Shown here in pieces: positions 53,981 through 64,000 of a stretch of DNA of 64,000 nt (the stretch's first letter is position 1; every line of letters starts with the position of its first letter). Origin of the DNA: Leptodactylus fallax (Eukaryota; Chordata; Amphibia; Anura; Leptodactylidae); contig CAMRHE010000321.1 in assembly GCA_947044405.1 (NCBI GenBank), positions 620,001 to 684,000 of the forward strand, given 5' to 3'. The notes beneath the pieces are model-generated. The model was not told where the DNA came from. It did not search any database and saw nothing but the letters and a program-made list of their open reading frames with translations. The translations under genes and the position numbers were made by a program.

Positions 53981-56900
53981 TCAGGGAACAGAAAAGGTGA
54001 ACCCCCTCCAGAGGGTACCAGCCTTCTCTGCACCCAGCCCCTCGTACTCCCGAGAGCGCACCCTCACCAGGTCCACCATGATGTTTTTAACCACCTCCAC
54101 CTCCGGGAGGATTTTGCCTCTCGTCGATACTAAACACCGTGCTGACCATAGGTGAAACCTGACCACTGCACTAACTACAAAAAGTGTTTGGCAGTCCCTG
54201 CCCTCCGGGTGTTTGAATGCCCCATAGGCCCACTCGGCATAGGAAAGGCCAGCCAGCCGCAGCCAACCGGTGGAGGTCCCCACCAATTTGCAAACCCTTA
54301 TATTGAAGGGGCACTGAAGCAGGAAGTGCTCCATGCTTTCCAGCATGTCGCCACACTCCTCCCGAGGGCAGCCTCGCTCGTCGGAGTTCCGGTACTTCAA
54401 GTTCCCCCTCACATATAACTTACCTAGGAGGCAGCGCCAGGTCAGATCCCAAAACTTCCGAGGAAACCTTTTGGAGTTAAGAAAACGCAACCCTCCCTCT
54501 AAGGTTTTTCCTGGGCAATCTTTGAGCGCCAGAGGCTTCTGGAAGCGTGTCAACAGGACCTTGTCGTCAAGAAAACGTCTTGACTGAGTCCTGATCTCCC
54601 ACGCCCCCAGACCCCACCGACGAATCACTTTCAGGACCAGGGAAGCATAGGCCGGGAGATATCCATGGGGTGCACGAAGATCTTTCACTTGCCCTCCTGA
54701 CTCCCATTTCTGGAAGAAGGGCCGAAACCACCCCTGGCAGGAGGCTACCCACGAAGGAGCCCCCTCGGAGGAGAGGTTTGGTAAATTGATCTTAAGAAAG
54801 GTGTTCATTAAGAACACCACGGGGTTAACCATATTTAACCCCCCTAGCCTCCTTGTGCGGTATGTAACCTCCCTCCTGATTAGGTTGAGCCTGTTCCCCC
54901 ATAACAGTTGGAAGAACAGGCAACAGATCCTACTCCAACAAGACTCTGGCAAGGCACAGACGCTACCTAGATAGATCACCAACGGGAGCAGGAAGGCTTT
55001 GGCAAGGTGAACCCTTTCTCTCAGGGTCAAAGACCAACCCTTCCAGCAATCAACTCTCTGGGCGACATCCTTAAGCCTACCTTCCCAATTTTGGAGTGGG
55101 TAATCACCCTGGCCAAAATGGATGCCTAAGATCTTTACAGACCCCTGGGGTTCTGGGAGGGTGTCCAGGAGAGAAAAAACAGGCTCTCCCCCTCCCAGCC
55201 AGAGGCTTCCACACTTATTCCTGTTTACAGCTGATCCGGAAGCCTCCGAGTAACTGTCCACTTCAGACATCACCCATTCAAGCTCCTCCCGTGACGAGAC
55301 AAGAACGGTGACATCATCCGCGTAGGCTACTGTCCTCAAAGGGGAGCCAGTACCCTCCAGGTCCATCCTGACTCCCGCCACCGGCCCACCATTAATCCGT
55401 CTAATCAGGGGATCAATGGCGAACACATACAGTAGCGGGCTCAAGGGACATCCCTGTCGAACGCCCGACCCCACCTCAAAAGGACGACCAACCCAACCAT
55501 TCACAAGCGGGAAAGACTCAGCCCCAGCGTATAAGGTCTGCAGCCACTGAATGAACCCCCCAGGCAGGCCATACCTCGAGAGAGTTGACCACAAATACTC
55601 ATGATTCACCCTGTCAAAAGCCTTAGCCTGATCTAGGGACAGCAAGTACCCCTTCCACCGACCTGCCCTACTCTGCTCCACAGCCTCCCTGACACTCAGG
55701 ACCGCACTTAAGGTGCTACGACCGGGAACAGAGCAGTGCTGAGCCGGCGAGAGGAGCCGGGGCGCAAACTGTACCAGCCGGTTGAAAAGTACCTTCGCCA
55801 GAATCTTTCGGTCCGTATTGAGAAGTGCTATGGGCCGCCAGTTCTCAATATGGCTCGGATCCTTACCCTTTGACAGAACTATAAGGGCGGACCTCCTCAT
55901 TGACTTCGGCAGAGTGCCCGAGGATAGACACTCATTAAGCACGTCAGTCAAGAGGGGAGCCAAAGCTCCTTTAAAGGTCCGATAGAACTCAGATGTTAAG
56001 CCATCTGGGCCAGGTGACTTCTTGAGGGCAAGACCCTCAATAGCCCTGACGACTTCCTCTTCCCTTATAGGTTCTATCAAAACACCAAGAGAAGGGTCTT
56101 CTGCTGACTCAGGAATGGCTTCAGCCAAGAAACCTGAAATCCGATCCCGATTCAGTTCCTTCTTTGCCAAAAGGTTCGAGTAGAAGGACCTGACGACCTC
56201 CAAGATCCCTGACCTGGATCTTGTCAGGGATCCTGTACTGTCAATCAGGCCTGTTACTGTCTTACAAGTCACTGACATCTTACAGTTCCTGTAGGGGTCG
56301 GGCGAGCGGTATTTCCCGAAATCCCTCTCAAGAACCAAAGATGCGTGCCTATCATACTGACACCTTTTGAGCAAAGCCTTCACACCAGAGATATCCTCCT
56401 GGCTACCTCCGGTCGAGACCAGATGTCCAAGTCTCTTCCTCAGTGCAGTGTACATGCGGTACATGTCCAGTGACCTGAGGCTTGAGAGCCGGCGGAAAAA
56501 TCCCGCCACCCTTTTTTTGAATATCTCCCACCACTCTGACCTAGTACCTTCAAGACCCAGTAATAGTACCTGATCCTGAAGAAACTCCTCAAAGGCTTGT
56601 CTTACAGCTGCCTCCTCAAGGAGTGACGAATTCAGCCTCCACAAACCTCTTCCTCTCCGGAGGGTCTCTGAAATATTCAAAGAAAACAAAATTAGACAGT
56701 GATCAGAGAACTCCACCTCCACCACGGACACAGGGGTGGTGACGGAATTCTCCTTCAAAAAAAAACCTATCTATCCTAGACCTAACACTACCTCTCTGAA
56801 AGGTGAACCCACGGTGACCTGGGGAATGCCTGATGTGGATATCCTCCAGGCGAGCTTCACTCACTATTCTATTTAACGCGGCGCCATCATAGGGCAGTCT

Positions 56901-57377
56901 ATCTCTGGTACCTCCTCGGTCTTGGGGTCTAGTTATGGTATTAAAATCCCCACCAAAGATGACTTGTTTGCCCGTAAAAAGAAAAGGCTTAATCTTCATA
57001 AAGAGGCTTTTACGGTCCCACTTTGTCTGGGGACCGTAGATGTTAATGAGGCGCAGGCTTTGCCCCTTCATGAAGACGTCTAAGACTAGGCACCTTCCCA
57101 TTTCGAGCTCGATCAGTCGCTGGCATTTCACCTCTGCGGTAAAAAGCACCACCACTCCACTATACGGCTCAGCCGCAAGAGACCAGTAGGAGGGCCCCCT
57201 GCGCCACTCCCTCCTTCCTCTGTTTATCTCTGATAGAGTACAGAGCCTGGTCTGCTGCAAAAACAAAATGTCAGCTTCAACCCGGCCAAGAAAATCAAAG
57301 GCTGCAAACCTAGCCGTATCAGACTTAATGCTGGCCACATTAATGGTGGCCAGCGTCAGTGGAGAGGGGACTGCCAT
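53981..57377 (-). pseudogene. LINE copy 2 ORF2: AP-type endonuclease, reverse transcriptase
   Basis: The domain order is as in copy 1 ORF2, with all listed endonuclease motifs and the YADDV box present. The frame is open from 57,377 to about 56,760 and from 56,758 to 53,981 (925 codons, covering the end of the endonuclease, RT and the C-terminal region without a stop). An extra A in an A-run at about 56,756-56,764, after SRIDRFF, breaks it; copy 1 has eight A there and this copy nine. The lesion lies at a different place from that of copy 1. Confidence 0.95.
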
Positions 57378-60040
57378 TAAGACCGATTGAGCTCAATGAC
57401 CTTCAGCTTCCCACCCCCTTTCCTCCTATCACCACCACCCCTAGATGAGTCTGAAGAGGACCCGTGACTTCTCCTCGTCTTGCGGGTCCTCTTCTTACAT
57501 TGGGATTGGTCCATCACCTCCCCCGGTGCGGTTTGGCCAGAGGAGGGATGGACCTCCCCCACAACTTCTCCCTGAGGAGTTACAGTGGTCGCAGAGACAG
57601 TAGCAACTTCGGCCCTGGGTGCATCATCTCCTCCTCCAGGCTCCAGGCCAGCCTCCCCCCCCAGAGGGCAGGGGGCCCCTCCCGGAGGGAGACTCAGCAG
57701 CCCCTGACGGCTCCACCTCTCCCTCTGAAGCCTCCCCTGAGGCCGACGCATCCTCACAGAGGGATTGGTACCGGTTGGGACCTACCACTAGAGGGCCGTC
57801 GAGTCTGCGTTCCTTCGTCGGGGGGGGGGGCAGATGTTTTTGCCCTCACTTTACTCGGTGACTTTCTCCGCTTGACCGTCTCTCCCTCCCCAGCACTGAC
57901 GTACTGAGAAGAAGACGACTGGTCAGCCTCTTCCTCCCTCTGCAGTCTCTTCATCTCCTCAACCAGGGTCGTGCCCACTGCTGCCTCGGCATCAGGATCC
58001 GGCCCAGCAGAGCCAGGGGCAGAAGGAAGGCACATAACTCCCCTCCCTCTGCTCCCTCCTCCTCTCGCGCCTCCTTGCCCTTGATGGTGGCTGGGCCTTC
58101 TCCCTTTGCCTTGGCAGACTAGTCTCTCCTCCCCCACTCACCCCCTCCGCAGCAGGGACAGCCTCCTCAACTGCTCCCGCTTGCCGAAGGGTGGTGTTGG
58201 CGAAAGACCGTGGACACGCCCCGATCGGGTGCCCAAGGACACCACACAGGTGGCAACGCACCCTGCCACAGGTCGCCGCGAGATGGCCCACCTCCCCACA
58301 CATGGCGCACTTCTGCACACGGCAGGAGGCGCTCAAGTGTGAGGGGTCACCGCACCTGTGACAGAGTTTTGGCTGCCCCTGGTAGAAGACAAGGATCCTG
58401 TCTTTCCCAAGGAAGGTTGAGGACGGGATATGCATCACCGAGTTATCCTCGTGTCGCAATTTGACCATGAAGGTCCAGGCCCCCGACCATATCCCGAACT
58501 CGTCGAGATTTTTCTTTGGGAAGTCCTTGACCTCCCCAAACCTGTTCAGCCAGGTCATGATGTCCATATAAGAAAGTGACTCGTTACGAGTTAAAACGGT
58601 CACTTTCTTAATGTTATCCTGGCGTGACACCGCCCACACCATAAAGTCACGCCAGGCGGGCTCGTCCTTCACCAGCCTATAGTTTCCCCAGAAGGTTTCT
58701 AAGCCCTCCGGGGTAACAAAGCTGATGTCAAACTCCGAGGAGCCGACAGGATGAATCAGGGCAAAGATGTCGCTTGCCCTGAAACCCATCCCGAGTAGGA
58801 GTTCCACGACCCCCCTCCTCTGGGGACAAGGGCCGGCTCCCCCCCACACGAGACGGGCCACGTTCCTCCGTGTCGGCCCCCTACGCCCGGGTGTAGGGAG
58901 AGTCCATCTGGTCTCACCTCCTTCCTCTCGGAACTTCCCTAGGCCAAAACGCTCGATCCAGAACCTAAGGTCTCTCGACTGCCCATCTATGGTCATTGTG
59001 GACTGGCCCGCCCGTAAAGCCTCCAGGAGCTGCCGTTGCAAATCGCCGTCCCTGGAGCCGGGCGGAAGACATGATGCACCCCCAGGGGCCCCAGAAGCGA
59101 CGCTGGCATAGGAGCGTTTGGGGCCCGGAGGCCGCAGCAACCTCCGCTGCCGGAGTACCAGCGCCACTCCCAGGGACCCCCGCAGAACTACTTAGCCCAG
59201 CCACGGCAACCGGAGCACCAGAGGCGGCAACAGTCCGCCCTGGCATAGCCGCCGCGGACCGGGTCACTCCAACTGCAGCAGAAGGAACAGCGGCAGAGAG
59301 GACAACAGGAGCAACAATATCAGGAGCAGTGACAGGAGTAACAACAGGAGCAACGACAGCATCAGGAACAGCATCAGGAACAGCAGCAGAAACAACAGCA
59401 GGGACAACAGCAGGGACAACAGCAGAAATACCTGAAACAACAGGGGCCACAACAGAAATATTACCAGCAGTAGAAATACTTTTTTTAGCAGCAATGGTAA
59501 TAGCCCCTCCTCCCGCAGCCTCCCCCGACTACAGGCTCTTGGACCCCCATGCATACTACACCACCTTCTTCAGGAATACTACTAATTACCCCTTTTGTCC
59601 CACCCGCTTTCCCCTTTACCTTACCTGTCTGCTTAACTAGCTTCTCCACTCGTCCATCATTCACACCTGCAGTCTTCCTTCTTACAGCGGGGCCGGCTGC
59701 ACCACTCGCTGATGGCTTCCCCGCTTTTACCTCGGCCTCCGCATCCACAGTCACCCCGGCACCTGATGTTGTAGGAGGACACGCCCCCTTAGCCCCGGAA
59801 GTGACCTCCGCATCACCGGCTTCATCAGCACTGGAGGAGGATGAGCCACGCCCACCTGCCACTCCCCCTTTCCTACACCTTACTCTGGGGGGAAGCCATC
59901 GATATTTTAAAACCTCCTACCAGGGAGGGAGGTTTCCCTACGCCACGCCTCTCCGCAGGGGGGGCTTCTTTGCCTTTGCCCTTGTCCGCAACTATGAGCT
60001 CCTTGTCCGCCACCACCTGAAAGGTACTATCAGGCGCCAT
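57377..60040 (-). pseudogene. LINE copy 2 ORF1: CCHC protein, several frameshifts
   Basis: The ATG at 60,040 corresponds to that of copy 1 (MAPDST against MAPETA). Fragments in different frames cover 59,873-60,040, 59,485-59,862, 58,965-59,450, 57,992-59,167, 57,754-58,137 and 57,377-57,757. The 57,992-59,167 piece is well conserved with copy 1 and has all three knuckles (CHRCGDPSHLSASC, CAMCGEVGHLAATC, CHLCGVLGHPIGAC). The N-terminal third is poorly alignable, and 59,270-59,450 is a degenerate GCTGTTGTTCC-type simple repeat absent from copy 1. A G-run of 11 at 57,820 (16 in copy 1) causes the last shift. The stop overlaps the ORF2 ATG as TAATG. Confidence 0.85.
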
Positions 60041-60186
60041 TTTGACTGCTGGCACCCCGGGCACCCCGCCACTTGGCGTGACCCGAGGTGCCTGCGCCTC
60101 CCTTTTCTCTCCTGGAGGCATCGCAACCTGGGCTGAGGTCCCGGCACGATGCTCCCCAGGCAACGACCTGACAAATTTAAATGTCT

Positions 60187-60440
60187 CTATCTCTCTTTTT
60201 TTTTTCCTTCCTTGCCTTCTTCCTGGTCTTGGCTCCTTTTCCCGCCTCCTCCCCGTCCAGATCTGACATGCTGAATGCTAATTGGTCCATTCTGGACGGG
60301 GACTCTAATTGGTAGATTTGCCTCATCAGCTTCCCCGCCTTCTCCCGAGGCTCCGCCCTCCTCCTCCTCCGTCTCGGGCAGTGGTTGGTTCTCTGGGAGT
60401 GTGGGAGATTGCGTCACTTCCTGCCCTGTCATTCTGACTT
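60187..60440 (-). pseudogene. LINE copy 2 ORF0 remnant
   Basis: One frame gives SPTLPENQPLPETEEEE, and the next gives GKLMRQIYQLESPSRMDQLA followed by FSMSDLDGEE and a Lys-rich run. These line up with LPKLPENLPPLPATSEDD, LIHEICMLESPARMEKMAFS and the Lys-rich run of copy 1 ORF0. A shift lies between the two blocks and another in the A10 run at about 60,200. The element is truncated upstream, so the coiled-coil part is absent. Confidence 0.65.
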
Positions 60441-60569
60441 CCTGTCTTGTCATTCTGACTTCCTGCTTCACTGCCAGCACTGATGTCTGCGTATACGTGG
60501 GTATCAGGCTGGTTTTTTTTGTTTTGTTTTTTTCACCTGCCCCTGCGTAATTAAAAAAAAAATGAAGGA

Positions 60570-60880
60570 GCCACTGTATGGAGTATAAGCTCCACAGTGG
60601 CCCCCACCCTGTATTATAAGCTCCACAGTGGCCCCCACCCAGTATTATAAGCTCCACAGTGGCCCCCACACAGTATTATAAGCTCCAGAGTAGCCCCCAC
60701 ACAGTATTATAAGCTCCATAGTGGCCCCCACCCAGTATTATAATCTCCACAGTGGCCCCCACCCAGTATTATAAGCTCCATAGTGGCCCCCACCCAGTAT
60801 TATATGCTCCAAAGTGGCCCCCTCCTAGTATTATAAGCTCCACAGTGGCCCCCACCCAGTATTATATGCGCCCAATAGCC
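60570..60880. repeat. 31-bp minisatellite inside hAT
   Basis: About ten units of CACAGTGGCCCCCACCCAGT followed by ATTATAAGCTC; same motif family as the arrays at 14, 21, 24 and 36.8 kb. Confidence 0.95.
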
Positions 60881-61649
60881 CCCCTCCGCTCCGCTTCAGT
60901 GCTATTATTATACTGTGGGGTCTCCTCAGACGTCTTCAGCGTCTTCAGGCCCTTTTCCGGCGACGCTGCTGAGGCCTGTGATTAGGCCTCAGCGGTCACG
61001 TGGGGGCGCACTGACGTCATTACGCGGCTGCGCCCCATGTGACCTCCGGGGCCTAATCACAGGCCTCAGTCACATGACAGAAGAGCGCCGGAGAGAACGC
61101 TGCGTCCAGGAGAGGTGAGAATATCTGTTTATTATTTTCAGTCACCTCCCCTGGGCTGCCATCTATTGGAAAGGGGCCTGCAATATGCCAGGGCCCCTTT
61201 CCAATAACAGTATGTATAGCGGTCGGGGAACCGCTATCATAGTGGTCCGGGGCCCGGATATCTCCAGCTGGCCGCGGGCCCCGTACCCTGCTGGGTCCGG
61301 TCGCGGTCGCACCCCCTGCGACCGCGATCGTAACGCCACTGGTCAGGGGCCCGATCGGGATGGTTAGGATCCCGATCGGGCCCCCATGACATGAGGACTA
61401 ATAGTCGGGGCTCGGGGCCCACCGGTGGATTCACCGGTTCCCCGGTGGGCCAGTCCGACCCTGCCCTTATCCCATCACATCATGTCCAGTCTCTGTCTCT
61501 GGCTCTCATTGTTTACCATACCTAAATATTTAACCTCTCTTTGTTCTAGAATCTTTCCTTCCTCTTTCCAACATGCTGTTACAAGAAAATACCCTCCGTT
61601 GACCCATCCTGTGCTGCTGAACACAAAGCTGTCTCTAATCTCCCCTGAA

Positions 61650-61925
61650 GGCTGAAGCCCCATGTGGAGTAAATGCCACGGTTTTACAGTCTCTGTGAAT
61701 CCCATCCGCAAATTGCAGAAAAACAGCCACAGCGGAAATGCTGCGATTTCCAAAACCGTCGCAGCATGTCAAATTATACCTACGGAAATGCTGGCAGTTT
61801 CCATATAGGTATAATTGAAGCAGAAAGACTTTGAAAGTGCTGTGGGAAAAACCGTGATGTGTTTCCATCGCAGTTTTTCCCATAACACTTTTTCTCTGCA
61901 GCCCACTACGTGGAGCTTTAGCCTA
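61650..61925. mobile_element. MITE inserted in L2
   Basis: The left end AAGGCTGAAGCCCCATGTGG pairs with the reverse complement of the right end (AGGCTAAAGCTCCACGTAG). The interior has ATTTCCAAAACCGTCGCAGC and TATACCTACGGAAATGCTGG, shared with the MITEs at 8.6 and 22.2 kb. Confidence 0.7.
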
Positions 61926-61984
61926 AAGGAGTATTCTATGAACATAACCATATCTGAATTTGAAGACAATTAAAAGTTAAATTT

Positions 61985-62760
61985 TTTTCAAATATTCAAT
62001 CTATTCACGCCTAATTCACTACTTCTCTGCTAACTCTCTGCTAGACCCCTTGCAATCTGGTTTCTGTATTCTACACTCCACTGAAACTGCCCTTACAAAG
62101 GTCTCCAATGATCTCCTGACAGCTAAATCTAATGGCAGCTATTCTCTTCTTATTCTTCTGTATCCCCCAGCAGCATTTCACACTGTAGACTGTCAACACT
62201 GCTCCCTCTTTATTCTTCTCCTATCTCTCTGACTGCACTTTCAGTTTATCATTTGGTGGCTCCTCTCCACTTCATCTTGCTGTTGAGGTTCCTTATCCTA
62301 GGTCCTGTCCTTTTCTGACTCTACACAGCCCCTTTTGAACAAATGACAATCTAATTAACGCTCAACTTCCACAGTTTCAAGCACATCTTAATACTCTTCA
62401 GGAAGTTCTATAACATTTCCTAATGTAACACTTCTGCACTTGTGCTCCCCAAAGCAACCTTCCTCTGTTCATCCTCCCTTTCTCTCACAGTATCCCACGG
62501 AATTTGATGCCTGTATGCCCAGTGCCCAGGCACTTTGGATCTGTACATAAAAGGACACTTTTATCTGTGTGACCTTATCATATAAAAATAGTTGGACTAC
62601 TATATAACCACTTCTACCTCTTGTATCATCCCTTACACATCATATAAGAAGACTCCCTCAAGTAAGGCCCTCAGTCCCATTGTGTGAATTGATTTATTAC
62701 TCTTTAATGCCTCATTTTGTCTGTACATGAACCCTATGATTTGTGCTGTGAAATATGTTG
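61985..62760 (+). pseudogene. L2-like LINE, RT remnant and 3' UTR
   Basis: The frame at 62,050-62,232 reads [20 protein letters not shown] and [20 protein letters not shown], then [12 protein letters not shown]. This is the L2 RT region that normally reads FR..hsTETALl...D and lDlSAAFDTVDH; here the DLSAAFD block is decayed to YPPAAFH, losing the catalytic Asp. The 3' UTR from about 62,330 parallels 10,500-10,890. Confidence 0.75.
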
Positions 62761-62765
62761 GCACT

Positions 62766-62770
62766 ATATA

Positions 62771-62804
<34 letters not shown>

Positions 62805-62828
62805 TTAATAATTTTATTATTATTATTG
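62766..62828. repeat. (AAT)n microsatellite at the L2 3' end
   Basis: AATAATAAT repeats (62,770-62,802) followed by ATTATTATT-type sequence, directly after GGCACTATATAAAT. This is where L2-type elements carry their short tandem tail. Confidence 0.9.
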
Positions 62829-62978
62829 TATATTAAACAGCATTGAGGCCCTACTACCACAGAAGAACTGCTGGGATTAACTGATTTTGCTAGCCCAAGA
62901 ACATTGTGCTTTCCTTCTGATGAGTAATATGTTTATCCTTGTGTACAACAGCCCAGTAAGTTACATATGTGCAAGGTA

Positions 62979-64000
<1,022 letters not shown>

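Larger units (their letters stand above)
52802..60550 (-). mobile_element. Tx1/L1-like LINE, copy 2, 5'-truncated within ORF0
   Basis: Same order as copy 1: partial ORF0, ORF1, ORF2 and 3' UTR. The 3' end (GTTCCAATTCCTTCGG on the minus strand) abuts the 5' UTR of copy 1 without spacer. The 5' border with hAT sequence lies near 60,540-60,552. ORF2 is nearly identical to copy 1 (seven differences in the first 210 residues), but ORF1 N-terminal and ORF0 parts are much more diverged. Confidence 0.9.
44095..61463. mobile_element. hAT element expanded to 17.4 kb by LINE insertions, target duplication CCCTTATC
   Basis: The left end is CAGTGTCAGACTGGG; the right end, reverse complemented, is CAGGGTCGGACTGGC. 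CCCTTATC lies at 44,087-44,094 and 61,464-61,471, and both flanks are L2 sequence. Without the LINE block (about 44,460-60,550) the hAT would be about 1.3 kb. Its right part has the 31-bp minisatellite (60,570-60,880) and half of the cassette palindrome (60,903-60,930). Confidence 0.9.
42850..62830 (+). mobile_element. L2-like LINE split by three insertions
   Basis: L2 segments are 42,850-42,938, 43,934-44,094, 61,472-61,649 and about 61,985-62,830. Joined by position, they give linker (LAKELATNF / KDKIDNNHQK), RT start (IFPSSFQHAVT), then [20 protein letters not shown], and a 3' UTR ending in GTGAAATATGTTGGCACTAT and an AAT microsatellite. Reading frame runs in phase across the first insertion if one TTAA is removed. 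The inserts are a TTAA element, a 17-kb hAT complex and a MITE. Confidence 0.8.

Noticed and set aside
60570..60880. CRISPR-like regular repeats
   Set aside because: Units are directly adjacent without spacers and vary along their length; this is a minisatellite in a eukaryotic transposon.

Overview
The window looks like a repeat-saturated stretch of a large vertebrate genome, most likely an anuran amphibian (frog or toad). That assignment is an inference from the mix of element families: sushi-like Ty3/gypsy chromovirus, Penelope-like element, Tx1/L1-like and L2/CR1-like LINEs, many short hAT and TTAA-type DNA transposons, and Tc1. I found no convincing host gene, tRNA, rRNA or CRISPR array. 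Every coding region I can support belongs to a transposable element, and almost all are broken by frameshifts, stops or truncation.

Layout. 0-12 kb: two LINE tails, a TTAA MITE, L2 remnants (one interrupted by an LTR fragment), hAT ends, a Tc1 fragment and a mariner-like transposase remnant. 12.0-13.3 kb: a deleted piggyBac element with perfect inverted ends and a transposase remnant. 13.6-14.8 kb: a hAT element. 15.7-19.2 kb: a Penelope-like element (reverse transcriptase plus GIY-YIG) between 15-bp direct repeats. 19.3-21.7 kb: two more hATs. 22-22.6 kb: a degenerate tandem repeat split by a MITE. 23.8-25.9 kb: a hAT whose interior is about 50 copies of a 30-bp repeat. 26.1-31.2 kb: a chromovirus with gag, reverse transcriptase, RNase H, integrase and chromodomain. 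33.3-35.5 kb: a TTAA-type element containing a 440-bp inverted repeat. 36.7-42.4 kb: two hATs, two solo LTRs and minisatellites.

42.8-62.8 kb is a nested stack. An L2-like LINE is split first by a TTAA element (42,935-43,933) and then by a hAT (44,095-61,463, target duplication CCCTTATC at both ends). The hAT was itself expanded from about 1.3 kb to 17.4 kb by two head-to-tail copies of a three-ORF LINE of the Tx1/L1 type. The window ends inside a Tc1 transposon.

The most unusual items are these. (1) The LINE at 44.5-60.5 kb has, besides a CCHC ORF1 and an endonuclease/RT ORF2, a sense-strand upstream ORF (called ORF0 here) of about 349 codons, with a detectable homologue in the second copy. 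(2) ORF1 and ORF2 are linked by an overlapping TAATG stop-start in both copies. (3) Several hAT elements with different terminal repeats carry the same internal cassette: a 30-31 bp minisatellite followed by a palindrome that reads like ATTATACTCTGGGGTC and its complement.
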